A stretch of DNA of 64,000 bases from Gorsachius magnificus (lineage: Eukaryota; Chordata; Aves; Pelecaniformes; Ardeidae), in contig CM067081.1 of assembly GCA_034008185.1 (NCBI GenBank), positions 108,137,265 to 108,201,264 of the forward strand. The letters are read 5' to 3'. The position numbers and the translations under genes were made by a program. Under the pieces are notes generated by a model. It was not told the origin of the DNA. It did no database searches and worked only from the letters and a program-made list of their open reading frames with translations. Shown here in pieces: positions 1 through 14,263 of this stretch (its first letter is position 1; each line of letters opens with the position of its first letter).

Positions 1-3000
1 CTCAGAATTCCAAAACACAAAGGGGTTATAAAGATCAAGCAATCCATTCTGAACAATCTGATATTATGGAGACAAAGATGCCATACTCACCATAGTAATT
101 CCCAAAGTGAAATTTCTTAGTACCTCATATCTTTAACGGGTTACAGGGTAATCTGTACTTCTGAATTAAGATATTACTAAGTTTTTAACAATTAAAACAT
201 AATTTATGAAACAGCAATAATCTAAATGACTGCTGCGTATTTATCACAGATCATTGGGATGTACAGGTGATGATAGAAATAGCTCATTGCCTGGTTTAGA
301 GAGAGGTAGATATATTTTTAAGAGATTTATTTTTTAAATCAGTAACTTCTACAGTGAAGCACTGGAAAAAGTTGGGTCAAGTTATCAGAAGTTAAATGTG
401 AAACTAAGCAAATTTCAGTGGTGTTTTGAAATAGCAGTGGACTTCTCCAGTTCTTGCTCCTAATTTGACTGAAAGGTTATCAACTGATTTTTGAAAAACT
501 AGCTTTGGATTAAAAGTCTATTTGCTGTAATAAAGTCATAAGCATTTTCACCATTTTAAATACTTTTATCCAGATATTTCTAAGGAACTTCCTTTTTCAT
601 CTGTTATAATAAGAGAATGTTTTTCTTCTTTCCTTATTTTCAGTAATTGGAAATATTGCACTGTAGTTTTAACTCTATCATTTTAATAAACTGTGCTAGC
701 TAACACTTTGTATACTACAATGACTCATTCTATCAGAATATTTTTAGGACAAACGTAGTGAAAACAAATGAAATCTAATGGAAAGAAAACAGAAAGTCCA
801 GGTTTCATTTTGAAAATGTTACTATTCCTAAGAAATATACTGGACTTGCAAAAATTACTGTGACATAAAAAAATAGCTTGAGAGATTCCATCAGAAATAT
901 CTACCTTCGGGTCCAATATTCTAGATGCTAAAGCACTGGTTTATCTCAGGGAAAGAGAAATTTTCTTCAGGTTGGTAAAGCTTTCATTATAGTTTTTAGC
1001 ATGATAGAAGAATTTCTTGATCAAAAACTCATCTCATTGCTGTATAAATATATTAGCAATATAATGCTGAAATGTAAGAAATATAGTGATATAGACATGA
1101 CATTTCACATCTACAGTCAATCTATATATGTCTGGTACACGAACTTACCTTGATAGGAAATGTACAACTTCAAAAATAGCGGTCTTGCACAATATTTCTT
1201 GTATCGTATGGAAATGCCAGTCCACTGAACTCTGCGACAACAGAAGGGTCAGGTGAATTCTCCATATGGCAGCTTAAATTATGCAACAAAAATTCAGCAC
1301 CTTAAACAAAAAACCTGTATTTTACATAAGGTTAAATAGGACTGTAATGGATATATGTCAGAGAACTAATAGACCAGAGTATTAAGACATTAAGCTGCTT
1401 AATAAGGGTTATCTTTCTCAACCCTCTTTCTCCTATTAGAAACAGCCATTGCCAAAATGGGATTCACTTTCAGATGTTTCTGGTTATGTTCAGCATTATG
1501 TTCCCTGTTAACTCACGCTGCTCTGATGTGAAACGATGTTCTCTGCAGGAGTTCTCAGCTTTTCCAAGCCACAGCTCTGTGGTATTTTTCTGTCTTTTTA
1601 ATACTGTAATTTTGCTTTATTTTAAAATGAATGCTATATGTAATGATCTTGGATGGGGAGTCAAGGACTGCTTTATTCAAGAAGCATTCTGCCTACATCA
1701 AGGCCCACAGAAAGTATTTCTTTTGCAATTTAGGATTTGGCTGTGTGCTCAGAATGTTTTGCTAAGTATATGTGGAATAAAATAGGCAATAATAGAGTTT
1801 GATTTGCACTGGAAACAGTGCAATACATTTTACTTTAAAGAGCTCTCTCCTACTACACGAAGGTGGGTGCTTTCTTGAAGATGTGCAATACACTGTTTGT
1901 AAACAATGTGGCCTGAGGTGCTTCCTTTCCACTTCTTTATCCACGAGGGGCAGAAAAAATGAAATAACAGTGCAAGTACTTCTCACAGTTTTAAAAGTGA
2001 TGGAGTTCCATCTCTTCTATAGCTTCCTCTTGACTGAGAAATGAAGCACTATCAGGCTCTAGCAATAACATCAGGACTTGTGGCTTGAGCAATCTGTCCT
2101 GTTCACCTCTGAAGAGGCTCTGGGATGAAGTGGAGTGACTCAGTGGATAAGCAATCGTGGAACTGTGCTAACTTACATGGAAAAATAAATTTAATGGCCC
2201 AAAATCTGCATCCTTTATTTGGACACTTAGCCTGTCTAAAAGTCCTGGTACCATTGATACCATGGAAATACCTCTCTCTTTTTTTTTTTTTTTAAATTTT
2301 GAGCAGCTCTTAATGTGGGTTGTGTCACTGGAAGTGTCTATAGTGAAGGAGAAAGGGATATTTCTCAGATTCTTTGTCTTGGAACCTGCAGTAACCATTG
2401 CCCACCCCACCTTCACACAGGATTTAAAGCCAACTGAGTAGACAGGAAAGAGCTATGGTGTTTCCAAGATGTTACCTGGACTGAAAAATCTGGGGCTGTG
2501 GACTAAGAATAGAAATTGCCTGCTCTGTAGTAAAGACATGAATATCTATGGATAGAAATCAAAGATAGTAGGATGAAGTTCCTGATTGTCCAGACATGCA
2601 GAGTGCATTGATTTTATTGGGAGCTTTGTGCATGAAAGATCTGATTCTGGGAAATAACAAGCACTTACAACTCAATGTGAAGCCAATAAGGGTTGTGAAT
2701 GCTCAGCTGGCATTTCAGGCTATTCATTTCAGCTGCTCAGCAGTGTGAGGTGAATACATGATCCTGAAAGTCTGTATACTAATGTGACTTCATTGATTTA
2801 AAAATAACTGCTCTGAGAGAGACAAATAGGATTTGTCTCATAGTTCTTAATTTCACACTGTAGACAGCACAATATTCTACAAAACTAATCTTTGTAGCAC
2901 GTCTGTCTTTCTGATCGTCTTATCCTGTCATTTCTGGTTTCCAGTCAACAAAAAGAAACATCACAACTACTCTTTTCTATGTCCTTTGGATACTTAGATT

Positions 3001-6000
3001 GTGCTTCGTTTTGCTCCAAGTGCCCATAAAGACAGAATACACATTAAGTGTTTTCCTTCAACCGGTGTTTGACCACCACAGCTTTCCTGAACTAACTGAT
3101 TCCACCGATAGTTTCCTCTTCTAAAATGGAAAAATGTTGGCTCTGTAGAGGGGTACCCCAAGAAATGTTATATATTCCGATAGTAAAATGCAATTCAAGG
3201 GTGTCTTTAGTGACACAAAATTCTTTTGTCTCAAATGCAGCACCAGTAGAGCACTCTAGAATCTAAATATTTTGCAATGTTAGAACTTTGTTACCTCTGA
3301 GTATGTCTAGGAAGATTTTTTTTTTTTTTTGAAGGGTACTTTTTGCCTGAAAGTAATCTTAAAAATAATATGCTGAAGAGTTAAATACATTTCATCAATT
3401 TTAAGTACAGATCTTACAGATTATATTTTTCCAGTTCACCAGTGCAATTAAGTTGACAGTAAATGTTTGCAAGAGCTATATTATGAATGGCAGTTTCTCA
3501 TATATACCCAGTGAATTTAACTGACATATATTTCCACTGAAATCGCTGACAATATCAATTGCTATGCCTTATACATATGCCACAGTGATTAGAAAGTTAA
3601 CATCATTATGTTATTTCTAGTGACACTCTGACTACCTCAAAAAGGATGTATACGGAGCTCTTTTGCTTTCCATGGGAGTGTTCTGAAGTTATACAAATTA
3701 ATGGAAACAGCATGCATATTTGTCTAATGTTCTAGCCTTTATGTTGTCCTTAGATATGTTGAAGACAAATTGTAATTTAAAAGTAGATTTAAAAAGTATT
3801 CACCTCCAAAGGTTAGTGCAATGAAAAAAACAACTAGCTTTATAGCTAGTTATTGCAACCTCGCAACACCAGGATCCCTCACTGGTCGGAAATTACCTGT
3901 TCCTAAAAAAACCCCAGCAAACCAACAAGCTAAAATACATAATGATAATTTGGAAACCTGTCTATGGACCCAGCTTTCACCGTCTTTAATGAGTTTTGAA
4001 ATAAAATCATGTGATGACAGTTTTTAGCATTAAGACTTCGGAGAAATAGATCTTGAATAAATGACATACATACACTCTTTGAATTGAGTGCACCTGTACA
4101 ATCAAAATTTTGTGTGTATATTTTTTAAGATTTAATAGATAGTGTTATGTGATTTGAGTTTCCCTTTACTTACCGTAACAGTAGGGAAAGAGTGCCAAAG
4201 TGTGGTAGGTTAGACAGTTAAAAGGTCTGTTGGATTAGATATGTAAATGTATGGAAATTAAACACATCTCTCTGACCTGGGTGTTGTGGGTAGAACTTTT
4301 CTAAAATCCTCCCCTAAAACTCGCAAGTGCCTCATGTCACTGGGAATAAACCATAAAACAGATTAACTGACTAACAGGTACAAATCCTGCTCTGTTATGC
4401 TACTCTGACATGGGCTTTCACACTCTCTGGGTACAGATCACTTCCCTATTGCTTTGCCATACGTCACAGAGCTTTCCATGCTTATGCTCACTTTACCCTA
4501 ACAGGGACTTATGTTAGGTATCAAAATGTTCACGAGGATAGGTGGCAAAACATCTTATTTTTTAATATCCAGATAAATACATCTCTATGGCTACATCTTT
4601 GCTAATAAATTAAACTTTTGTTCTTTGAAGCACTGAGTCAGCCAAACCAGAGTCCTGTCTCTATAAAATTAAACTCTCCTAACTTCTGAAATAGGATGTT
4701 CATGTCAAAGTGTCTACTGACAAAACACTTTGCTGGCTCACTGACTCCTGGAAAGTACCTACAACTTATTTCAGAGGCTTCTGGATGACATGGGATAAAA
4801 CCACACTGGGACACTTAACATTTTCACAGCACAAGGAATTGAATTCCAGCTCTGGGAATTTTCCCTGGCTTTTCTCAGTTTACAAGTAAGGGCACTATTT
4901 ATTTATAAAAACATGCAGCATCCTATTTTTCAAGGTTTTAGCAAGGCTAAAATAAAATAATTGAAAACACAGACCATACTTACAGCACAATAGATAAATA
5001 AATATTCTGTGTGCAAGATCAGTTCAATTTTTTTCATCTGTTCAATTCAGCTGACAGACCAGGCCTCTCTTCAGAGCACTCCTAGCTGAAGACTCTGCCA
5101 CGGTTTTGAAATAGACATTTGAATTAATGTAGGGAAACCTTAGTCCCATTATGGTCCAAATCCATCTGTGTGATCAATCAAATTCAATAATCTCTTTAAC
5201 ACATTAATTATTATTTATTTATACAAACAACCTGGTTAGTCCTTCCTGACACTGCACCTTTGTTTGCCCTATTCTGTTTTGGAGATGCTGATGTCTGTTT
5301 TAAATGACTCAAACAGTTCAGACAATACTTATCTTCCTGCTTGGCAAAGCCATATCCAGGTTTTTTATCATGAAACAAAACTTTCCCACCAGAATAGAAA
5401 ATGCATGTCTCACAGCAAATTTTTTTCATGTTTAAAAAGAATCATATTTTCAGTAACTGGCAAAATGCTGTAAAAAAAATTTAACTGGAATTAGAGCATG
5501 TGGTTTATTGGTGAATCGTTTGAAATCCAGCATAACCAATCATTCTGAAGCGGCAAGTAGCTAAAGAGCTGCTGTACAAGAAGTTTCTGATATCTTTAGA
5601 GATACACCATGACATCAGCCCTCAGTACAAAAGAAGAAAGAAGACATTTCTGCAAAGCCATTCTAGTAACTCATCAGTAAGAAAGAGTTGTAAGAGATCT
5701 CAATTTTGTGGTCTACACCAGGGATTAAATGTCACATACTAAGATTTCATTGACTCTTTTTCTGCCAACTCTGCTTAAAGGGATGACTTTCTAGGTAAGA
5801 TTGAATGGAGGGTTACTCACAGGTTTCTCAGTCTCTTAGGATTCTAACCATGGCATTTATCTTTCATAAAAAGTACTTACACAAAGTAATAGCCATGGGC
5901 AAGTTGTCTTTGTGTGCAAAATCCGATTTTTATTGTTACACTCTTGCTGGAAATGACCCTATTCTTGGAAAGAATTATCAAATCTAGAGGTAGGTTTTCT

Positions 6001-8170
6001 TTGCTTTACACTAATTTCAATATTTTTCCTATACAGTTTTTTATCCTTGGCCTTTACACTGTTAAAGGAAGGCTACTATTCAAGATTTACTTTAGCCATT
6101 ACTAATGGCAGCCCCAGCTTTAAAATGTTTGTGGCAGATTTGAAGTCCTTTCAGTTATTATGCTGTATAAATGTGTCTGAGGCTGTCTAACCTTCAGCCT
6201 TCTGGTTACATGTTACCTGCTGAGCATGTGAGGTCTCTGACTTCTGAGATGTTTTTATGGATCAGCAGGCACTCAGACCCTGACCTCAAAAGTACTGAGA
6301 GGTTAAATTCCACTAAGAAAATTAAATGTTGAAATACTTTCGAAGATAAGGACATAGGTACTAAGGATGTCCTCAGAAAAATCTCACTTATAGATTACTG
6401 AACCAGTATATACTTACTATGAACTTTCTCAAGTATACAGTAAACAGACTTTGAATGCTCTTTTGAGGAGACTCTGGCACAGTGTAGGGTTAATCAGCTT
6501 CATTATCCTTAGCTGACTGATTAGCATAATATCTTTAGCTGTCTTCAGTATAGATAAGAAGCACTTCCACAGTATGTGGACAAAGGTTCTGTAAGAGGTA
6601 ACGTGAGGTACCTAGCCTAAGACTCTGGTTGAAAATCACTCCTTAGAGAAGAGTGAATCTAGGGAGAATGTCCTATTCACATTATGAACAGTTTCCTAAA
6701 TCGTTATGCTTTTTGCATTTTTTATGGTAATATTCAATTAGTGAATAACTTTTGATGAATTTCAAAAGGGAAAACATATTTACAGGGATAGATTACTTTC
6801 ATGCTGAATAAAATACTATACCTAACAATATATTTGAAGGTTTAATTTTTCACAATAATAAATTACCTTGTAACTATCAGTGAAGTGTTAAGATCAGAAC
6901 CATAAAAATGGGAATTGATGATATTGTCATTGCTTAAGATTGGACGAGGTAGTCTTGCTGCTGATGTACACAGAGCAGCAGATCTGTAAGCAGAAAAGTA
7001 ATTTTGATACAATATTTAACTATGTCTTAATTCCACTATAGTAGACAATTTGCTATCCACTGAATACTGTTCTTCCTTTGAATATGGTAAAGAGTCCAGT
7101 CCTAAAGATCTCAAGCGGGATTGTTAGCTTGGACTAGCACCTCACTAGTTATGTTTACAAGCTTTTGGTTTGTCTCAGAAACAGAGCAGACTTACATTTC
7201 TTTCATGTGTAGATGGAGCATATTAGGTTCTCCTTTGAAAAACTCTGTATAGACAGAACCATACATGATCACTGATTCCATGGCATCTGTGAATTTTAAG
7301 GGCAACATTTGCAATTACTTATGAGGGAAAGATAAATGCTGAGGAACCCAGGTTTTGCAAGTTGATCTTCTTGTGCTCAGAACTTGCTTTAGCCAAAGCG
7401 AAAGCCTTTGGCAATTTGCATTTGATAAAGCCTAGAAGTAATTGGTAGATGAAGGAATTAATTTCAGCTCACAACCACTTATTTAATTTTGTAAGCCCAT
7501 GCTGTTTTACTGCCATCACTTCTGTCTCAGCAGGAGAAAGGCCTCAGGTAGATGCAGAGGCAGAAAATACAGAAATCTCTACTGTAATCTGAATTAGATA
7601 TATGACTATAATCATTACTTTCTGTCTTTTTTCTCAATCATAAAGACTAACCCAGGCTGACTCTGTGTAAATTATGAATAACCATAGGAAAAGTTAAAAG
7701 GTTCCTATTCCAGTAATTGGCTAAGTTTATTTTTCTTCATGAGGAAAAACACTGAATTATATTTCTTACAAAAGAAATAAAGAAATAAAGAAATTAAGGA
7801 AATTTTATATCATATATTGAGGTATTCTGGTGTAATGCAAAATGATCCAAATCTTACTAGGTGGCCTTTGCAACTTAAGATGTTAATATTTATTAATGGA
7901 TATTGCATTTTTGAAGTATAGCATATCAGCCACAGAAAGTACATATTATAACAGATCAATATACATTATTTTAAAAGTGGAGTGTTTCATAAGTACATGT
8001 ATTATATCAGTCAAGATGGCTCAGCTGTGAGATAGTTCCTTGATAACTTTGCCTTGTGCCACCACACGTTAAATAATGGATATCTGAAGATGAAAGCTTA
8101 CAAAGATCAGACTAGAGACAGTCTACTACTGATTTATGAATGCAAAAAACTAAAAATGTGAAACATTTTT
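1..8170. other. Gene-free AT-rich unique DNA
   Basis: I see no gene, RNA or recognisable transposon here. All open frames are short (longest about 103 codons, at 1474-1785), have no domain I recognise and sit in AT-rich sequence with frequent stops in every frame. Small low-complexity pieces are visible: T runs at 2279-2294 and 3316-3330, and a short A-rich AAAGAAAT-type run at 7771-7799. It could be intergenic or intronic; neither splice-bounded exons nor a promoter could be supported. Confidence 0.6.
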
Positions 8171-9080
8171 CATAGAACCATAGAATATACTGAGCTGGAA
8201 GGGACCCACAATGATCATCAAGTCCAACTCCTGACTCCACACAGGGTAAACTAAAAATTAAACCATATATCTAAGAGTGTTTTTCAAATTCTTCTTGAAC
8301 ACTGATAGGCATGGGGACATGACCACTTCCCTGAGGAGCCTGTTCTCAGTGAAGAACTTTTCTTAACATGCAAAATGAACTTCCACTGGTGCAGATTTAA
8401 GCTATTCCATCGTGCCCTATCACTGGACATGGACATTCCTCATTCCTCATGAGGAAGCTGTTGAATGAGGTCACCCCTCAGTCTCATCTTCTCTAAGCTG
8501 AACAAACCTAGCATCCTCAGTGTCTCCTGAAAGGTCATGTCCTCTAGTCTTTACACTATTGTTGTAGCCCTTCTTTGGGCACACTGTGATTTTTTTTAAT
8601 CTTTCTTATATTGTGGAGCCCAAAACTGCACACAGTAGTCACAGTGAGGTTCCACCAATGTTGAATACAGTGGGACAATCACTTTTTTCAAGTGGTTAGC
8701 TATAATGTACTTAATGCACTCCAGGATAGGCTTGGCCCTTTTGGCCACTGGGGCACATTGTTGACTCATATTGAGCTTACCATCAACTAAATCCCCCAGA
8801 TCCCTGTCTGCAGGGTTATGCTCCAACCTTTTCTCCTCCAGTCTTTCCATATATCCAGGATTACACCATCTCATGTACAGAATCCAGCATTTGTTCTTGT
8901 TAAATTTTCATACAGATGGTGATTGACCAGTACTCTAATCTATCAAAAACTCTGTAAGGACTCTCTACCCTTGAGGGATTCAATGGCTCCTCCTAATGTA
9001 GTGTCGTTGGCAGATTTCCTTAGAGTGCACTTGACTCATGTGTCCAGGCACTGATAAAAACTTTGAAGAGATCTTCTTTT
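8171..9080 (-). mobile_element. CR1 LINE fragment, old, 5'-truncated
   Basis: The left edge carries the reversed CR1 3' end (two diverged copies of the ATTCTATG-type octamer). Going right, the minus strand gives the 3' UTR, then reverse-transcriptase C-terminal coding sequence, then a degraded stretch matching the region around the RT active site up to about 9080. The right boundary is approximate because similarity fades. The sequence is clearly more diverged than the CR1 copies at 36.7 and 45.3 kb, so this is probably an older insertion. No convincing target-site duplication was seen. Confidence 0.88.
8596..8874 (-). pseudogene. CR1 reverse-transcriptase C-terminal remnant
   Basis: This is a 92-codon open stretch inside the CR1 fragment. 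It encodes the part of CR1 ORF2 that follows the polymerase active site. The recognisable blocks, in order, are a GDLVDGKLNMSQQCAPVAKR-like segment, an IVPLYSTLVEPH-like segment and [12 protein letters not shown], which matches the usual [12 protein letters not shown] block of avian CR1. There is no endonuclease domain and no FADD catalytic motif, and a stop follows the last block. It is a dead fragment; the apparent start methionine has no meaning. Confidence 0.85.
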
Positions 9081-9476
9081 GCCTTTATGAAGGGACACAG
9101 TAGTATTTTGTCTACAGTGTGTCCATACCTTGCTTGCTGTTTCACTCTAGCCTCCAGACCTCCCCCTCTAAAAAAATGTGTCAAAAGCCCAGATTCAAAT
9201 ATGCAAAACTTTGAGAAAGTTCAGATCTGTATTTGAATTATGAGACTTATATCACAGTGCGTGCTTCATTCCAGTTTGAAGGAAAAAAAGTAATGTGGTT
9301 CTTAAAAAAACACATTATTACTGAGCTGCAAAGGGAAATGTGGCCAGGAAACACAGAAGAGGGAGTCTTTGGAAAAGGTGGGAATAAAATAAAAGAGAAA
9401 AGATAGAGTTATGTTTCCTTTGTATCCTTTTTTATTAGATTATGCTTGTTACAGCTGGGACCCATACCTAGTTGTA

Positions 9477-9583
9477 ATAGAATCATTGAGGCAGAAAGGG
9501 ACCTTTGGAGATCATCTAGTCCAAATCGCCTGCTCAAGCAGGGTCAGTCAGAGCAGGTTGTCCAGGATTGTGTCCAGTTGGGT
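9477..9583 (-). mobile_element. Short CR1 3'-end fragment
   Basis: About 107 bases match the reversed CR1 3' UTR: a TAGAATCAT-type end, then the GGAGATCATCTAGTCCAA block and a GCAGGTTGTCCAGGA block. Only the tail is present, as expected of a heavily 5'-truncated LINE insertion. It lies about 400 bases from the older CR1 at 8171-9080 but carries its own 3' terminus, so it is a separate insertion. Confidence 0.8.
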
Positions 9584-9807
9584 AAATAAGATAAGATCTT
9601 AATTGTAAATTTATTATGGATCAACACCATCACATCTAGGTGTTTTTTTTTCCCTGAACATCCTACATGGATAATGACTATGAATGTATGATTACACATT
9701 TCTCCTGAATTCAATCTAAAGCATATAGGTTGCAATTACTAGTTTACTTCATTTTACATATAATCAAAATAAAACAACTTGCTCTACATATACAATATAT
9801 AGGTACT

Positions 9808-10394
9808 TGTACTGATTTTGGGTAGAATAATTTTCTTCACGGTAGCTTGTATGTTGCCATGTTTTGGGCTTGTGATGAAAATAGTGTTGATAACATGCCA
9901 GGGCTACATCTATTTCTGAGCAGACCTTACACAGCGTCAAGACCTTTTCTGTTTCTGATTGCCCTGTCAGCAAGTAGACTGAAGGTGCACAGTAATTTGG
10001 AAGGGGACACCACGGGAGCAAGTGACCCCAACTGACTGAAGGGCTATCCCTTTGGCATCATGCTCAGCAATAAGAGCTGGGGGAGAAGGGAGGGGGGACA
10101 CACACACTCAGAGTGATGACATTTGTCTTCCCAAGTAAGTGTTATGTGTGATGGAGCCCTGCTTTCCTGGAGGTGACTGAACATCTGCCTGCCCATGGGA
10201 AGTAATGAATGAATTCCTTATTTTGCTTTGCTTGAGTGCACAGCTTTTACTTTACCTAGTAAACTGTGTTTATCTCAAACCAACCCACAGCCTCTCTCAC
10301 TTTTACCCTTCCAGTTTTCTCCCCATCCCACTGTGGGGTGAGTGAACGAGCAGCTGGGTGGGGCTTAGCTGCCTACAGGGGTTAACACACAACA
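9808..10394 (+). mobile_element. Solo LTR, ERVL-like, type A (old copy)
   Basis: This is a 587-bp element with TG at the left and CA at the right. It shares its whole length with the type-A LTRs at 60785 and 63212, including the start block, the central GATGACATTTGTCTTCCCAA block, the TGATGGAGCCCTGCTTTCC block and a tail ending in ACAACA. The flanks GTACT (9803-9807) and GTACC (10395-10399) look like a 5-bp target-site duplication with one change. No internal retroviral sequence adjoins it, so it is a solo LTR. It is the most diverged of the type-A copies, and its TATA region is not recognisable. Confidence 0.85.
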
Positions 10395-10925
10395 GTACCT
10401 TGTATAGTACATATGTAAGAATGTGCAGGTAGTATTGAAATTAGTATTGCAATCAAACCTTATCTTCTTTCAGCCCTAAAAGAAGAGAAAATTATTCAGC
10501 AGGGTCTGACCTGGCTGAGGATGTGGCAAATTACATTCAATTACCTGCTTTACGACAGTCTGTCTATATCATGTTGCACTAGTCTTCAGGAGCCTCAGTG
10601 AAAATTTCTTTCAAAGGCTGTAATAAGGATAAAAAGCCACTATTGCAAAGATGTTCCAAGAAAACAATGGTACCCAAACTCTCATTTGTGTGAGCTAATC
10701 AGCCAAATGCAATCAATAAGGCATGCAACTGCCACAATACAACACTATGCCTGAGTCAAAAATCCTTACAGAAAGGCAAACTGTAGCAACTAAAACAATA
10801 TTTATGTCCTTAAAGAGCTCCCAGGTGAGATTCTAGGTAGCTTTCTGTATCTTTACTATTGTATATATATGTCTCAGAGACTTCTCAACTTTTAAACATT
10901 TTAGTGACTCTCACCCTGTTTCCCG

Positions 10926-11023
10926 TTTTTTTTTTTTTTTTTTTTCCAATTCTCCCCCAATTTTCCATTGCCTTGTAGTTTCTCCTGTTTTCCCTCAATT
11001 GGTTTGTCCCCCCCCTTTTTTTT
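10926..11023. repeat. Poly-T and pyrimidine-rich tract
   Basis: A run of about 20 T is followed by C- and T-rich sequence and ends in C8 directly joined to T8 (11008-11023). It is simple low-complexity DNA with no terminal repeats or duplication to mark it as the tail of a retroposon. Confidence 0.85.
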
Positions 11024-12352
11024 AACCAGCCTCAAGATTTTACAAGTAATAGATGGCTGTTCATTTTCTTCCTCACCAATTATACCCCTGCAGCTGCCTG
11101 TAAAAGAAAAATTACAAGTTAGTCACTTCCCTGTCTGTATTGAACTGTGGGCAAAAGACTGAACCTGGTGCAGGGAGGAACTGAATAATCAGCCTTCCTT
11201 TACAGCCAGATTCATGTTTAAAAGAATTCAGAAAAATGAATCATTCCCAAAGCAGATAATACATTGCTTTGCACCTTGGGGGAAGTAATTTCAGGCTCTG
11301 GCAGATGAGCTCTGGCATCAGCGATTTAAGACAAAATTATGCCCAACTCTCTGCCCACCCACAGATTAACCTTCTGTAGCAGTGTGCAGAGGTGGTGTGT
11401 CACCATTCTTTACTGCTCCCACTCATTAGCCAGCCACTCAGATCAAGTGAGACTTGAGCCTGAGGAACAGAACAGCTAAAATGCGAATACATTATTCTTT
11501 CCCCGTTGAAGGTGGAATTTCTGTGCCTATATTCCTTCTTTAAGTTGTGATTATAACCTGGAACAGCTGAAACTGAGTATATTTCTGTACACTTGGACAC
11601 AATCAGATCTTAAACCTTTACACCTTTTGGTTAGTTAAGATCCATTTAGATTCATACTAATACCCAACACACAACAGAGGGACAACTGATGATCTGGGAG
11701 GAAAGAATGGAGAAGAACAACCTGAGAGGAAGTGAATTGTGAAGTTGTAAAGGAAATAATTTCAATGATCTCCCTTTTTTATTGGACATTTGTAGGTCTG
11801 CATATATATTACATGAGTTCTCTAAAGTAATTGCTAATGATTTGAGGATAAAACATCTAATCTGTATCAGTACAATCTAATCTGTTCTTTAACTACCGTG
11901 GACTGAAGTTTTATTCTTACATCACTGTTTCTAATTATTTCAGCCATCTGGTCACAGTTGACGATTTTGGTGGAAACTAATGCAAAATGGTATTAAATAC
12001 CACAGCTTTCCTAGTACTATTAACCAATAATTTCCTTCTCTGGGAAGAAGAAACATGATCTTCTATTTATTTCTTCTTTATCTACAATATACACTCTCAT
12101 ATTTTGTTACATATTCTTAGACACCTTTGCTCCACCATCTTGAACAGTGTGCCTTGACTTTCTTGAATTTGTTTGTGTAAAGTTACACTGAATTTCTGTC
12201 CTAATCCTTCCTAAACTCCACTGTTTCATATGAAGTAAATGAAGATAGTTTATGCATTAACCAAGTTGATTTCTTGCTATTCCTTCTATCTTTCCTTTTT
12301 AATTGAATTGGTTGCATTTGAACCTTCTGAAACTGGCATTTCCTTGAAGAAA

Positions 12353-12406
12353 CATCATAGTCATCATCGTCGTCGTCATCATCATCATCATCATCATCAT
12401 CATCAC
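12353..12406. repeat. (ATC)n microsatellite with CGT interruptions
   Basis: This is a trinucleotide repeat of about 18 units. An uninterrupted ATC core sits on the right, and several CGT units lie on the left third. Translated, it gives runs of Asp on the minus strand and His on the plus strand inside otherwise unremarkable frames, so those frames are artefacts of the repeat. The CGT block may reflect one point change copied by slippage. Confidence 0.93.
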
Positions 12407-14263
12407 TATTATTTTCTTGCAGCGGCTTCCCAGAATAGCTTATCAGGCATTTGTCCAAGACAAGCGAAGTAACTTTTCCTAAATCCATTATTTTACCTTT
12501 TTGTTCATTGTCCTTGTTGTCCTAAAAGTTTTGAAGTCTGTCACCTCCTGGCCATCCTTGTCCAAGTTACCTTCTATTCAGCTTTATTAAAGATTCCTCC
12601 ATGGTAGATGAGAAACACATCTAGAACTCTCCTCTTTCTTTTTTTCCACTTTTCCTATAACCAAGCAAGAGTTGATAAGACATCTGGCTCATTTTAGACA
12701 TATCAGGGTTTTTGAGATATCTATATGAGGCTGGAGATATGACTTGGGACTAGTGGACTGTTCTTATCCTTTTAGGGGGGCAGCAAGAGAACCTTCTGCA
12801 CAGCACCTAAAATGCTAAATTCAGTGGCCATGATTAGGCACTGAATCCATCCTACAGCACCTCCCTCCAAACAGATGTTTTGAGTCACCTTTACATTGAA
12901 GCCTGTGCTCTGAATGACTTTGCATTTGTGCATCAGATGTTTTCAGTCTTCCTCTCTGATTGACCTGAGAACAAGTGTATACATCTCTGATATCTGAAGC
13001 AGCAACTACTTCTTTATTCCTTTCTCTCTTCCTGAGCAAGATATTCATCTTCAATTTAATATTAATTTTTTGAGTTATCCTATTCTGTCTCCATTATACC
13101 AATTTATATTTCATGTCATGAATTAAAGTTTCAAGATCCTCCTTCACTCTCCTGTACTTATATGCTATCCATGAGACACAGAAGAATAACACAAAAACAT
13201 ATGCAGCTTGATAAGACAGTATAAAATTAGAACTTCATTTTTTTCTATGACCTTGTATTTTCTGAAGATAAATATCTTTACTTTTGCATATTGTCTACTG
13301 TTGATTCATGTATAAAGTAGGGTTATTCCAAATTACTTTCTTCCCCATGAAAGAAACAAATCTAGTTTCCCTTGCTGGAAGTTTCTCTTCTTGAAGTTTA
13401 TTTCAACTTCCTCTGCTTTAGATCAAAGTTTCTTAAGGGCACAGGCACATGACCATTTATAGTAATAAATATAAATCAATAAACAGATTGAACTGTAAGG
13501 AATTAGAACTCGTTAGTAATGATTTACTAAAAATGTTAACATTTTCTGTCTCACTGCACCATTTAAACTACTAGGGTTCAAAAAACAATAAATCAGCCTG
13601 AAAAAGAAAAAGCAGAGGTTTTTTGGAAAAACAAACAAACTGCATGAACAGTAACACTGGATAACTACCATAACAGTTTATCAGAGAGAAGACTGTTCTC
13701 ACTCATGTTGTGAGGCTTAGGATAGATCACCATGGGCTGTCCTCAGAATCTACAGTTCACCTCTGTAGCAGAAGTCATTCTTCCATACGGAATTGGGACA
13801 AAACTCAGTTTGTTAACATAGGAGTGGGAACAAATGACCTTGTGAGTCACTTTTGTTTATTACATTTGAGTATCACCAAGGAAACCACCTGATGCATAAT
13901 AAAGGAAAAATTTTTAGGAATCTGCATAATGAATACGAATGGGAGTACACTGACAGGACTAAATTAAGGTGTCACTCTGCACAGAAAAAAACAACAAAAA
14001 AAAGGCATGCCCCTGTAAATAACCTTTCAAGACTGTTCAGTTTCTTTGGAAGCTATTACTTTCCATGATGTAGAAAACTTCTTTTAACTTCTGAATGTGT
14101 TTTAAAATCTGAAATTTTTAATTGGCTCTGTGCTTGATACATTAAAGTTGTTATCCATAAAATTCAAGATTTCTGAACAATCAAGAAGTCATGTTAGAAT
14201 GCTTTCTTTTCTTCTTTGAAGAATTATTAGAAGAGGTCTCTTATACTATTCCCTGGACATTAC

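Noticed and set aside
12201..12488. Frames with runs of Asp (minus strand) or His (plus strand), like an acidic or metal-binding protein
   Set aside because: The runs are translations of the (ATC)n microsatellite, and the rest of each frame has no domain or gene context.
13800..13880. VGTND-like reading, possible second LINE ORF1 esterase relic
   Set aside because: Only the four-residue motif fits. The flanking RDV, RAL and ILP blocks seen at 43.1-43.4 kb are absent.
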